DNA from: Candidatus Bathyarchaeota archaeon
Lineage (GTDB): Archaea; Thermoproteota; Bathyarchaeia; Bathyarchaeales; SOJC01
DNA length: 64,000 nt
Reading direction: 5' to 3'
NCBI GenBank assembly: GCA_026014805.1
Contig: JAOZHR010000002.1
Coordinates: forward strand, 1 to 64,000
The notes beneath the pieces were generated by a model. That model searched no databases and was not told the origin of the DNA. It saw only the letters and a list, made by a program, of their open reading frames with translations. Shown here in pieces: positions 44,758-52,398 of this stretch. The translations under genes and the position numbers were made by a program. The stretch's first letter is position 1; every line of letters starts with the position of its first letter.

Positions 44758-46059
44758 ATGCTCGAGAAAACCGCGGAAAATGAAGGCATTTCGCAATTTC
44801 ACAAAGTTAGTAGAAAGAGGTTTTTGAGCATTTCTTCTTTCCAAGTTCTCGCTATGTTTAGAAGAGGACTATTTTACAGCTATTTGTCGATATATCTACG
44901 GTTTTTCCTTGGTCTAAGTGTTACCGAAACAACACTCTTTGCTACATTCCCAATGATTCTAAATGTATTGTGTCAGACATTCATCTGGGGCGCCGTATCA
45001 GACAAATTCCAACTGCGAAGAACGTTGATAATTCTAGGGGAAATATCTGCCGCAATAAGCACATTCTTTGTATGGTTTATACATACTTTGCCTGAAAGCA
45101 GTAGCATTGCTGGTTATGCTATAATAATCGGTTTGTCGATTGTGGAGGTGTTTTGGTCAATGTCAAATGTGGGTTGGAGCGCACTTATCTCTGATCTATA
45201 TCCTGAACGTCAACGAGCGGGTTTACAAGGCAAACTTCTGAGCATTGGTGCCATTGGAAGAATTGTTGGTGTGTGGGCAGGTGGAATCGCATACGATGGA
45301 TTATCACATTTTTATGAAGGATGGGGGTTTGACAAAGGATTACTATTCTTTATTGCGTCTGCTGTAATGATTGTTTCCACTATCCCAATGTTTTTTGTGC
45401 CTGAAGGAGGGATTGGGAAAAAAAGAACATCACATAAGAGTAGAAAGATGCCAATCCCCAAAAAGTTTCTCGTGTTTTTACTTGCAATGCTATTTATCAA
45501 TTTTGGAAGGAACAGTGTTGCAATTATGAAACCGCAATACCTTTCACTAAATGAGGGTTTTGATGTGTCCAGTGGTGCTCTAAGCTATATTGTGAACACA
45601 GGTTCCTTGGCCATTTTTATCGTAGGTTTTTTTGTAAGGCGACTTTCTAATTGTTTTAGAGACGAAAATTTGCTATTTGTTGGCACTATGATAGCAATTC
45701 TATATTTGGCAGGATTTGCTCTTGCAGAAAACCTTCCAGTGATTTTCGCCACCAATTTTCTTTCTGGCGTCTCTGATGTAGTTATTTTGGCTTCATCATA
45801 TTCTTTTGCTTCAAGACTAATACCACCAGAGAAAAGAGGAAAACAGTTCGCGCTGTTTAATGCGACGTTTTTCTTAAGCTGGGGTATTCCAGGAACTCTC
45901 ATCGTTGGTCCAATTGTTGATCAGCTGATTAGATCTGGAGCAACTCAGATATTTGCATACAAAATTTCATTTGTCATAGGAGCTATTTTGGTATTTGTAG
46001 GGGCATTAATATTGTCGTTTGTTATTAGGATGAACCGGAGTGTCCATAAAAAGAAATGA
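44758..46059 (+). CDS. Major facilitator superfamily transporter
   Basis: A 433-aa protein with 12 membrane helices in two halves joined by a basic loop (GGIGKKRTSHKSRKMPIPKK, near residue 225). The first-half loop WGAVSDKFQLRRTLI is the MFS A-motif (G-x-x-x-D-x-x-x-R-R). The substrate is not evident; an efflux role is plausible. ATG start. GCGCGC-type DNA follows 11 bp after the stop. Confidence 0.8.
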   Translation: MLEKTAENEGISQFHKVSRKRFLSISSFQVLAMFRRGLFYSYLSIYLRFFLGLSVTETTLFATFPMILNVLCQTFIWGAVSDKFQLRRTLIILGEISAAISTFFVWFIHTLPESSSIAGYAIIIGLSIVEVFWSMSNVGWSALISDLYPERQRAGLQGKLLSIGAIGRIVGVWAGGIAYDGLSHFYEGWGFDKGLLFFIASAVMIVSTIPMFFVPEGGIGKKRTSHKSRKMPIPKKFLVFLLAMLFINFGRNSVAIMKPQYLSLNEGFDVSSGALSYIVNTGSLAIFIVGFFVRRLSNCFRDENLLFVGTMIAILYLAGFALAENLPVIFATNFLSGVSDVVILASSYSFASRLIPPEKRGKQFALFNATFFLSWGIPGTLIVGPIVDQLIRSGATQIFAYKISFVIGAILVFVGALILSFVIRMNRSVHKKK

Positions 46060-46456
46060 CTTTACTCTATTTTGCACGCGCATGAGTGTTGAACGTTGAT
46101 TGATATGTCCCATGCGTTATTCTATAATGCTTTCGTCTTGAAGATATGAATCAGTGATATTCATAATTCAGACTCAGAATCTAACTCCTGGCGCTTAAGT
46201 TGATTTAAGCCTTATCCAGAATGCGAACACGAACAGTAGTATCAGGTTAAATCCTTTGGTATCCTATTTCCACTCTTATACAATATATCCTCTTTAGGAC
46301 GTACCTACTCCGCGTAGGCAGTTCATTTGAGATAAAGAACCATAACATTTCACTGTTGGATTCCAAATCTGAATCTAGAATATTGATAATCAGTATTTTG
46401 ATTTCATAATTGTTAAAGTGTGCCAATGTTGAACAGATACTTGTTGTGTGAGAAGA
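46060..46456. other. Gene-free 0.4-kb intergenic region
   Basis: AT-rich, no frame with a usable start above 30 codons. Begins with ACGCGC at 46070. I see no other structure. Confidence 0.35.
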
Positions 46457-47251
46457 ATGGAATCCTCAACGCTGGCGTATCAGCAGGTTTCACAGCATCT
46501 TGGGCTGTCGGAATATGAGGCAAGGGTTTACGTGTCGCTGGTCACGGGAGGCATTTCTGAGGCTAGAAAACTGAGCATGAGGTGCGGAGTGCCTAGAACG
46601 AAGGTTTACGCCACATTGAAGAAGTTGATGGAAAGCGGTTTGGTTTCTGAACTGCCAGGGAAGCCTCGGAAGTTTGCTCCTACATCTCCTGCAGAAGCTT
46701 TTGAGCAGATTTTGTTGCATTTCAAAGAGAGGACTTCTAATAGTGTAATTTCGCTGATGGAATCCGACAAGGTTGTTTCATTGCTTGAAAAGACCTTTAG
46801 GAAAACGCACTTGACTAACGGACCTCAAAAGGAAGAAGTGTGGATTATTCAGGATCGGTCCGAGATTCTTGGAAAAATTAGAGAAACGTTGTCTGGAGCC
46901 AAGAAAAGCGTTGCTGTCGTAACAACGGAAAACGGCTTCGTATGGTTTTATAAGACTTTTAACAAATTGCTTGACAAGCTGGTTGAGAACGGTGTGAAGG
47001 TTCAGATAGGAACTCCAATTAACTCGCATAATGGTAATCTAGCACGGGAACTCAACTACATATACAAGGTCAAGCACGTCGATGTTGATTCGCCTTTGCT
47101 GTACTTGGGTGTTGATGACCAAACCTTCTTTTTGGCAAGGTTGAACCTAAACAATGTCAACTTGGAGTCTGAAAAGAATCTAGGAGTTTACTGTAACAGT
47201 TCGAATCTACGTGATTTGTTTTCTCTCCTACTTCCCAGATCAGCGAAGTAA
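46457..47251 (+). CDS. TrmB-family transcriptional regulator
   Basis: About 264 aa. The N-terminal winged helix (LGLSEYEARVYVSLVTGGIS ... CGVPRTKVYATLKKLMESGL) is the TrmB sugar-type HTH; the C-terminal part (EVWIIQDRSEILGKIRETLS ... VAVVTTENG ... LLDKLVENGVKVQIGTPIN) is the PLD-like effector domain. A GTG at 46448 is an alternative start. It flanks the chemotaxis region and may control part of it, but no target site is evident. Confidence 0.8.
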   Translation: MESSTLAYQQVSQHLGLSEYEARVYVSLVTGGISEARKLSMRCGVPRTKVYATLKKLMESGLVSELPGKPRKFAPTSPAEAFEQILLHFKERTSNSVISLMESDKVVSLLEKTFRKTHLTNGPQKEEVWIIQDRSEILGKIRETLSGAKKSVAVVTTENGFVWFYKTFNKLLDKLVENGVKVQIGTPINSHNGNLARELNYIYKVKHVDVDSPLLYLGVDDQTFFLARLNLNNVNLESEKNLGVYCNSSNLRDLFSLLLPRSAK

Positions 47252-47332
47252 TTTTTGTTTGATGGCGTCGTTGAAAACGTGTAGGCTTTATCGACGGAGT
47301 TATTGAGTTGATGGTGCACGTGTTTTCGCAAG

Positions 47333-47701
47333 CTATTTCTGGCGTTCGTCTTCTAGTTTGCGTACTCTTGTTTTGATCCATTCGGTCACTTTTCCCTCTG
47401 TCATCTTCTCGGCTTTTTTCTGTTCTTCGAGTTTTTCTTTTATGAGTGCTAACAGCTTTGGGTGTTTGACGGGTTTTATGATGTATGCGTCTGCTCCCAG
47501 ATTTAGGGCTTTGACGGCGTTTTCCAGTGAGGGGTATCCTGTGATCATGATTTTGACCACTTTGAGCAGGGTATTGTGTATTGTTGTGAGTAGTTCGGTG
47601 CCTTCCATATCTGGGAGTTTGATTTCTATCAGCGCCAGGTTGAAGAACTTGGCTTTTGACTTTTGTATTGCTTCTCGTCCGTTTCTCGCGGTGTCACCCA
47701 A
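47333..47701 (-). pseudogene. N-terminally truncated receiver-domain protein with Glu at the phospho-acceptor site
   Basis: 122 aa starting at TTG inside the receiver fold: the first beta strand with the acidic pair is absent. The remainder is good: NLALIEIKLPDMEGTELL (Asp replaced by Glu), MITGYPS (conserved Thr), YIIKPVKHP (conserved Lys), then a charged helical tail. Its 5' end runs into the divergent composite promoter at 47693-47739, whose GTCAC box lies within the first codons. It is either a truncated relic or a phosphorylation-independent receiver translated from a weak start. Confidence 0.55.
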
Positions 47702-47739
47702 CTTCGTTGTTCATGGTTACAGTAGCCTTAGATAATGCC
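47693..47739 (+). promoter_or_regulatory. Composite che-regulon promoter, copy a
   Basis: GTCAC at 47693-47697, 17 bp, then GGTTACAG-TAG-CCTTAGATAATGCC ending at 47739. It drives the AbrB-like/KaiC/V4R operon starting at 47771. It differs from the other copies by one base in the first box (ACAG for ACAC). Confidence 0.75.
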
Positions 47740-47770
47740 GAAGCTTAGTCTATGACAAGGAAACACGCTG

Positions 47771-47962
47771 TTGTTGGATGTGCTGAACGTGGCTGGGATA
47801 AAGCTGAAGCCTATTCGTCTTCGGAAGAGTTTGTATCTGCTGATTCCTATGGAGATTGCTAAGCTGATCGGCGTGACGGATAAAACAAAATTCGTTTTAA
47901 CTCTTAAACATGGCGACGAATACGTCTTAATGTACCATAAAGCCGAGGCCTCGCCTAGCTAA
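47771..47962 (+). CDS. Small AbrB/SpoVT-like protein, first gene of KaiC/V4R operon
   Basis: About 60-63 aa. KPIRLRKSLYLLIPMEIAKL is a swapped-hairpin pattern, followed by IGVTDKTKFVLTL and a basic/acidic tail. TTG start at 47771 (TTG 47774 and GTG 47780 are alternatives). It begins 32 bp after the shared promoter motif. A DNA-binding or oligomerising regulator of the operon is the simplest reading. The next gene starts 22 bp downstream. Confidence 0.55.
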   Translation: MLDVLNVAGIKLKPIRLRKSLYLLIPMEIAKLIGVTDKTKFVLTLKHGDEYVLMYHKAEASPS

Positions 47963-47984
47963 TGTTGGCGGAGGCGGATCTAAG

Positions 47985-48551
47985 GTGGCGATTGAGGAAA
48001 AACTTGCAAAAGTCTCTTCTGGGTCGATTGTGATTTTGGAGTTTCCAGCTGGAGAAAATCAGGTTAAGTTGGCAGCGGATTTTTTGAAGAGTAAGCAGAA
48101 AACTGGCAGTTGTGGCGTGTACGTGTCTTCCAACAGACCTGCAAACAATCTGATTGAGAAAATTAAGGATTATGGATATGATCTGAAGAAACCACTTGAG
48201 GAAGGTCGTGTGTGGGTGGTGGATCTGGTCTCAAAGAATGTTGGCGACGCGGAAGTGAATGGCGTTATCTATGTTTCCTCGGCTTCGGAGCTCTCGGCGA
48301 CGCAGATGGCGATTGAAAAGGCTATAAACCGGATTAAAGGTAGAGATGGCCCAGGTTGGCTTCTCCTCGATTCTATAGCGACCTTGCTGGTTTTTAACAG
48401 TCCTGACTCGCTTCTTGAGTTCATGCACTTTCTTCTTGGCAGACTTAGGGTTTTGGGGTTTGACGGTGTCATCTTTACTGTGCGTGAGGGAATAGATGCG
48501 AAGGTGATCGCGACCATCAGGCAGTTCTGTGATGGAATTATAACATTGTAA
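47985..48551 (+). CDS. Degenerate RecA/KaiC-like protein without Walker A
   Basis: A 188-aa RecA-fold protein. The P-loop position reads SIVILEFPAGENQVKLAADF, with no G-K-T/S, so ATP binding is unlikely. The Walker B strand survives as GWLLLDSIATLLVF, and the final strand is GVIFTVREG. It resembles non-catalytic KaiC/ArlH-type proteins. Paired with the active KaiC-like gene next downstream (16-bp gap), it may form a regulatory hetero-oligomer. Confidence 0.6.
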   Translation: MAIEEKLAKVSSGSIVILEFPAGENQVKLAADFLKSKQKTGSCGVYVSSNRPANNLIEKIKDYGYDLKKPLEEGRVWVVDLVSKNVGDAEVNGVIYVSSASELSATQMAIEKAINRIKGRDGPGWLLLDSIATLLVFNSPDSLLEFMHFLLGRLRVLGFDGVIFTVREGIDAKVIATIRQFCDGIITL

Positions 48552-48567
48552 ATTTGGGCGTGGAAAG

Positions 48568-49278
48568 ATGGTTAATAATAGAGAAAAGGTTTCGACCGGA
48601 ATTTTAAGTTTGGACAAGATACTTAGAGGTGGTTTCAATAGGGGTGACACGATTCTTGTGGCAGGTCAACCTGGTGCTGGAAAAACAACGCTTGGGTTGC
48701 AGTTTTTGTACAGTGGTGCTACGAAATATGGGGAAAACGGCGTCTATGTTACGTTTGTTGAAAGCGTTAAGAAGTTGAAGAGGGATGCGTTGAAGTTCGG
48801 ATGGGACTTTGATAAATTAATGAAGAAAGTTAATTTTCTGGATCTTATGCAGGCCACGGGAGAAAAAGGCTTGGAAGCGAACTTTGCGATTATGATGACT
48901 GAAATTGAGTTGGCGGGTGCAAAGCGTATTGTCATTGACAGTTTGTCGGCGATGACAATTTACATCGAGAATAAGGCAGAGGCTCGAACCTTCGTTGGAA
49001 TGGTTAATAGGCTTCTTGAGAATGCTGGTTGCACGTCTCTTTTGCTTGTTGAGGTGCCTTGGGGGAAAAGTGATATTGGCTCTGGCTTTGAAGAGTTCTT
49101 GGGAGACGGTTTGATAGTGTTAGAATCTACAATCGATGGTTTTAGAGTTAGGAGAATGCTTTTTGTTCCTAAGATGCGTGGCGTTAACCATGATTTGAGT
49201 TGCTATGACTTCTTCATATCTACTGATGGCATCGCTGTGTCGCCGATACCAACATCTAGAAAGAGAAAATGGCTTTGA
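48568..49278 (+). CDS. KaiC-domain ATPase
   Basis: A 236-aa single KaiC domain. Walker A AGQPGAGKTTLGLQFLY (about residues 35-50), Walker B KRIVIDSLSAM (near 130) and the catalytic Glu in YVTFVESVKKL are intact. Single-domain archaeal KaiC homologues act as ATP-driven signalling switches; ArlH of the archaellum motor is one. Here it sits between a degenerate partner and a V4R sensor under the chemotaxis-type promoter, so a sensory output role is inferred. Confidence 0.82.
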   Translation: MVNNREKVSTGILSLDKILRGGFNRGDTILVAGQPGAGKTTLGLQFLYSGATKYGENGVYVTFVESVKKLKRDALKFGWDFDKLMKKVNFLDLMQATGEKGLEANFAIMMTEIELAGAKRIVIDSLSAMTIYIENKAEARTFVGMVNRLLENAGCTSLLLVEVPWGKSDIGSGFEEFLGDGLIVLESTIDGFRVRRMLFVPKMRGVNHDLSCYDFFISTDGIAVSPIPTSRKRKWL

Positions 49279-49290
49279 GGAGAAGTTGGA

Positions 49291-49827
49291 ATGTCTGGAA
49301 AAAATAGTGTGATGTTGGATGCTGAGAAGGGTGAGGCAAGGGCACGTTTGGGAGAGGACTATCGGCGTATGGTGCTCATAGCGTCTGAGGCTTTCGTTAA
49401 GATGATGGAATCGTTGAATGCTTTCGGTTCTGCTGGGTTCACCATGTTTTATATGATGGGACAAGAAAAGGGACGCTATGATGTTTTGAAGGAAATAGAG
49501 ACATTGCGGCAGCATGAAATTTCTTTTACCAAGCGTCAGTTGTTGGATAACATTATTCGTCAGTTTAGGGTTACTGGTTGGGGAGTGCCTAGGGTTCAGA
49601 AGTATGATGAGAAACGGGGGGCCTTGATGATTCTGGTGGAGAATAATCCATTAGTCATTGTGTTAGAAACGCAGGAAAAATCGGAGAAGCCTGTCTGTTA
49701 TTATTTTAGGGGTTATTGGGTTGGTGTTGTTTCGGAGGTTTGGGAGAGAAAGGTAAGTTGTTCTGAGACTAAGTGTATGGGCATGGGAGACCCGTACTGC
49801 GAGTTCAAAATCACTCCTATTCAGTAA
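49291..49827 (+). CDS. V4R-domain sensor protein
   Basis: 178 aa. The C-terminal V4R (4-vinyl reductase-like) domain shows YYFRGYWVGVVSEVWERKVS, then C-x(5)-C-MGMGDPYCEFKI with three Cys, as in small-molecule- or metal-binding V4R domains. The N-terminal helices (EDYRRMVLIASEAFVKMMES) may mediate dimers. Last gene of the operon, 12 bp after KaiC. A second V4R protein is encoded near 59.7 kb. Confidence 0.75.
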   Translation: MSGKNSVMLDAEKGEARARLGEDYRRMVLIASEAFVKMMESLNAFGSAGFTMFYMMGQEKGRYDVLKEIETLRQHEISFTKRQLLDNIIRQFRVTGWGVPRVQKYDEKRGALMILVENNPLVIVLETQEKSEKPVCYYFRGYWVGVVSEVWERKVSCSETKCMGMGDPYCEFKITPIQ

Positions 49828-49887
49828 CATTCAGTTGTAGAGAGATGTCCAGCGGGCGTTCCTTGTTCTTGGATGGCTCCCGTCCAC

Positions 49888-50454
49888 TCAGTTTCTCAAT
49901 TTATCTTTGAATGTTTTTTCGAACATCTCGATTATCTCAAGTAGCTCTCTGTGATGACTCTTCTCATCTCCAACCAATGCGCGAAGAAGTGCTATAGCTC
50001 TTGGATCTTTGATTTGTCCAGCCATCTCCTCATAGGTTTCCTTTAGTCCTTGCTCGAGTTCAAGATGGCTTTTCATTGCGTGATACGTTTCTTCTACATC
50101 CGTGAGGTATATGCGCGGCTTGGTGTTTTCCGGGATGATTACATGTGAAGATATGTGCACCGATTGGTCTATCTCTCCTGTCTCAGTTAAGATTTCTTTT
50201 GTGATTCCCAATATCTTTGTGTGGCGTTCCCCTGCTGAAGATAATCGTTCAAACATTACCTTTGCATGACGATTGCTTGTTTGGTTAGCTAATAGGCCGT
50301 ATCTTTCTATTGTGTAACCTTCGATCTTGGTCCAATATTCAAGAATGTGGGAAATCTTTTCGTATTTGTCGGTGCTCGTGCTAGCGTTTCCAGAGATAAT
50401 GTTCGTAATCTCTTTCGAAGCATCTTTCTCTGTTTCAATAAGTTCTCTAGCCAT
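49888..50454 (-). CDS. Ferritin-like helical-bundle protein with CheC-derived N-terminus
   Basis: 188 aa. Residues 1-26 (ELIETEKDASKEITNIISGN) match the N-terminus of the CheC encoded at 51810 in 16 of 26 positions. The rest is a four-helix bundle of ferritin/rubrerythrin type: EGYTIERYGLLANQ, ERHTKILGITKEIL, LEQGLKETYEEMAG and GDEKSHHRELLEIIE (ExxH). Metal ligands are partly present (ExxH in the last helix). The leader DNA and promoter are also copied from cheC. A stress or redox sensor linked to chemotaxis is possible; iron storage is not supported. Confidence 0.65.
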   Translation of the reverse strand: MARELIETEKDASKEITNIISGNASTSTDKYEKISHILEYWTKIEGYTIERYGLLANQTSNRHAKVMFERLSSAGERHTKILGITKEILTETGEIDQSVHISSHVIIPENTKPRIYLTDVEETYHAMKSHLELEQGLKETYEEMAGQIKDPRAIALLRALVGDEKSHHRELLEIIEMFEKTFKDKLRN

Positions 50455-50500
50455 CTATGTTCCTTCCATTCTAGGATGTCATGATTAAGACTAAGTCGTG

Positions 50501-50548
50501 ACTTTATCTAAAGCTGGTGTAACCCTCTCAGTAACTAGGACAGTGACA
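50501..50548 (-). promoter_or_regulatory. Composite che-regulon promoter, copy b
   Basis: On the minus strand: GTCAC (50548-50544), 18 bp, then GGTTACACCAG-CTTTAGATAAAGTC (50525-50501). It drives the ferritin-like fusion, whose ATG is 46 bp downstream. This is the most diverged copy (CTTT for CCTT, and 18 bp instead of 17). Confidence 0.8.
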
Positions 50549-50825
50549 TGTTGTGAAAAATCTTTGCGTGCGATATTTTCAAAGGCCTCGATACGAAAAT
50601 CATGGCTTTCCCCCTAAGTCTAGAGAGGCGCAGGCTCTTGGGCGAAGGATAAGTGTTTTCAAGCTCCAAGAGTCACGCCTCGAATAGGAGGGAATGCCTC
50701 ATATAAAATGGAACTTCGAAGAGACGTATAAGAATTATGTCCAGCAGCATATCAGATATACATGTTATTTATATGTTATTGTTGCGCACACAGGTTTTGC
50801 TGGAGAAGAAACACGAATTCGGTTG
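50549..50825. other. Intergenic region upstream of the fusion gene
   Basis: A 53-codon plus-strand frame starts at 50694 right after AGGAGGGA and runs into the antisense of cheY (stop 50853). The peptide (HIKWNFEETYKNYVQQHIRY and on) matches nothing I know. The ribosome site makes it worth noting but not calling. Confidence 0.3.
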
Positions 50826-51191
50826 TTACGACATGTTGAATGTCTTTTTTATTAGCTCTGTTATTTTTGCGTCGTCGAATGGTTTAACGATGTAGCCGCT
50901 GATGCCTAATTTCTTGCATCGTTCGACTAGTGGTCCTTGTCCAACTGCTGAGACCACAATTATTTTGCTTTCTAAACCGTCTTTTCTCAAATTGTAAAGG
51001 ACAGTTTCACCGTCAATATCTGGTAGGACTATGTCTAGGAGAATTAGGTCTGGCTTTTCTTTTTTAGCTATCTCCATTGCCTGTTTTCCGTTTGACGATT
51101 CAATAACCGATGTTTGTCCAAGAACTGATAGTTTGTCTTTCAGAATCCTTCGCATGAAAGAAGAGTCGTCCACAATCAATACTTTTTTCAT
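50826..51191 (-). CDS. cheY: Chemotaxis response regulator CheY
   Basis: A 121-aa single receiver domain. Acidic pair VDDSSF (Asp8, Asp9), phospho-acceptor Asp53 in LILLDIVLPDIDG, the switch Ser in VVSAVGQG and Lys in YIVKPFDDAK. It receives phosphate from CheA and signals to the archaellum motor, in archaea through adaptor CheF. It lies 13 bp after cheC on the same strand, so kinase output and its phosphatase are co-transcribed. Confidence 0.92.
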   Translation of the reverse strand: MKKVLIVDDSSFMRRILKDKLSVLGQTSVIESSNGKQAMEIAKKEKPDLILLDIVLPDIDGETVLYNLRKDGLESKIIVVSAVGQGPLVERCKKLGISGYIVKPFDDAKITELIKKTFNMS

Positions 51192-51204
51192 TGTTACTCC
51201 CTTC

Positions 51205-51810
51205 TCATTCCCGATTTGCCTTTTTTATGAGCGATAGTGCACCCTTTATTCGTAGGAAGAAAAGGAACCAAACGTTCGCTTTGGCAATATCTTTTACGGC
51301 AAGTTCATTTCTGACTGCTAATACGGGACCTTCAATAGGTCGAGCCAACAGCACATCCAAGACTGCATCTCCGATTGTAGAAAACAGTTTGACATCTCCC
51401 AACTGCATCTTAATGTCCATGAAGTGTGCTATCGCTTCCAAATAGCACTCAAAAACAGTATTGCCCATTTGTAGGAGTGCTTTTTGGCCTTCTTCTGATA
51501 ACCATTTTGTTGTTCCCGTTTTCTTATTCTGCAACAAATCTGCCATTTTCAATGCACTTTCTGAGCCGAAGACTAACATAACACTTCCAACAGTCTCACC
51601 TTTTAACTTAGCAAATGTGCAAACAGCAATTCCTTCTGGAGCTTCAGCATATTCTTTTATCTTGGCGTGAGAGATTATTGTGTAGTCGGGCACAGTTAAC
51701 ATGATTTCTTGTCCAGTCTTTTCTGAGAGAAGAGTGCTGGCGTTTCCAACAGCAATGTTCGTCATCTCCTTCAGAAAGTCTTTCTCTATTTCAGTAAGTT
51801 TTTCTACCAT
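51205..51810 (-). CDS. cheC: CheY-P phosphatase CheC
   Basis: 201 aa from the ATG at 51810 (GGAAGGA site, conserved in the duplicated leader near 50454); an ATG at 51825 adds five residues. The first phosphatase signature is intact: E-x-x-N-x(22)-P in KEMTNIAVGNAST ... TVPD. The second (LLQMGNTVFECYLEAIAHFM, then V at the Pro position) is altered, Gln for Glu and Val for Pro. It dephosphorylates CheY-P and usually binds CheD. Confidence 0.88.
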   Translation of the reverse strand: MVEKLTEIEKDFLKEMTNIAVGNASTLLSEKTGQEIMLTVPDYTIISHAKIKEYAEAPEGIAVCTFAKLKGETVGSVMLVFGSESALKMADLLQNKKTGTTKWLSEEGQKALLQMGNTVFECYLEAIAHFMDIKMQLGDVKLFSTIGDAVLDVLLARPIEGPVLAVRNELAVKDIAKANVWFLFFLRIKGALSLIKKANRE

Positions 51811-51855
51811 CCATGTTCCTTCCATTTTAGGATGTCTTGATTAGAACTATGCTAT

Positions 51856-51902
51856 GGCTATATCTAAGGCTAGTGTAACCATCAACAACGGAAATGGGTG
51901 AC
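51856..51902 (-). promoter_or_regulatory. Composite che-regulon promoter, copy c
   Basis: On the minus strand: GTCAC (51902-51898), 17 bp, then GGTTACACTAG-CCTTAGATATAGCC (51880-51856). The cheC ATG lies 45 bp downstream. It drives cheC-cheY. Confidence 0.85.
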
Positions 51903-51924
51903 ACCTCTAACAAACCTTGCCACC

Positions 51925-52398
51925 TCAAATCTTTACTCTAACTGTTACGATTCCACTTGCTGTGTCAAACTCCACAGACCTGCCAACACTACCCCCCACG
52001 ACCTCTCCAGCCAGAGAGATTCCTTCTTTCCTCAGCTTCTCCTTTACAGCCAGAACGTTCTCTTCACCAGTCTTCAAGCTTTTATGTCCAAGAGTCGGAA
52101 ACATGTTTGCTCCACCGACAATCTTTCCGGTCATATTTCGTCTTTGAGAACCCAACGATTCCATTTTCCTAATCATATGATCTATAGCCAAGTCGGCAAA
52201 CTTGAATGGATTACTAGTCAGCCCATGTTCTGTGCTGTCGGGCAGCATGGCATGGGCCATTGCTCCAACTTTGAGCATGGGGTCGTAGAGCGTTACGACT
52301 ATGCAAGAGCCTACTCCAAGCGCCACTAGCCTGTTGGGCGTCTGGGTGGCTTTTACTTGAGCCGTGTCCACTACAATGTCTTCTAGGATGTTATGCAA
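51925..52398 (-). CDS. cheD: Chemoreceptor deamidase CheD
   Basis: 157 aa with the CheD catalytic set: ALGVGSCIVVTLYDP (Cys), GAMAHAMLP (His) and the Thr/Ser-bearing HGLTSNPFKF region; IVGGANMFP is the family block. CheD deamidates receptor glutamines and regulates CheC. Its start overlaps the end of the upstream receiver-CheC gene by 8 bp, consistent with coupled translation and a direct CheC-CheD partnership. Confidence 0.9.
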   Translation of the reverse strand: MHNILEDIVVDTAQVKATQTPNRLVALGVGSCIVVTLYDPMLKVGAMAHAMLPDSTEHGLTSNPFKFADLAIDHMIRKMESLGSQRRNMTGKIVGGANMFPTLGHKSLKTGEENVLAVKEKLRKEGISLAGEVVGGSVGRSVEFDTASGIVTVRVKI

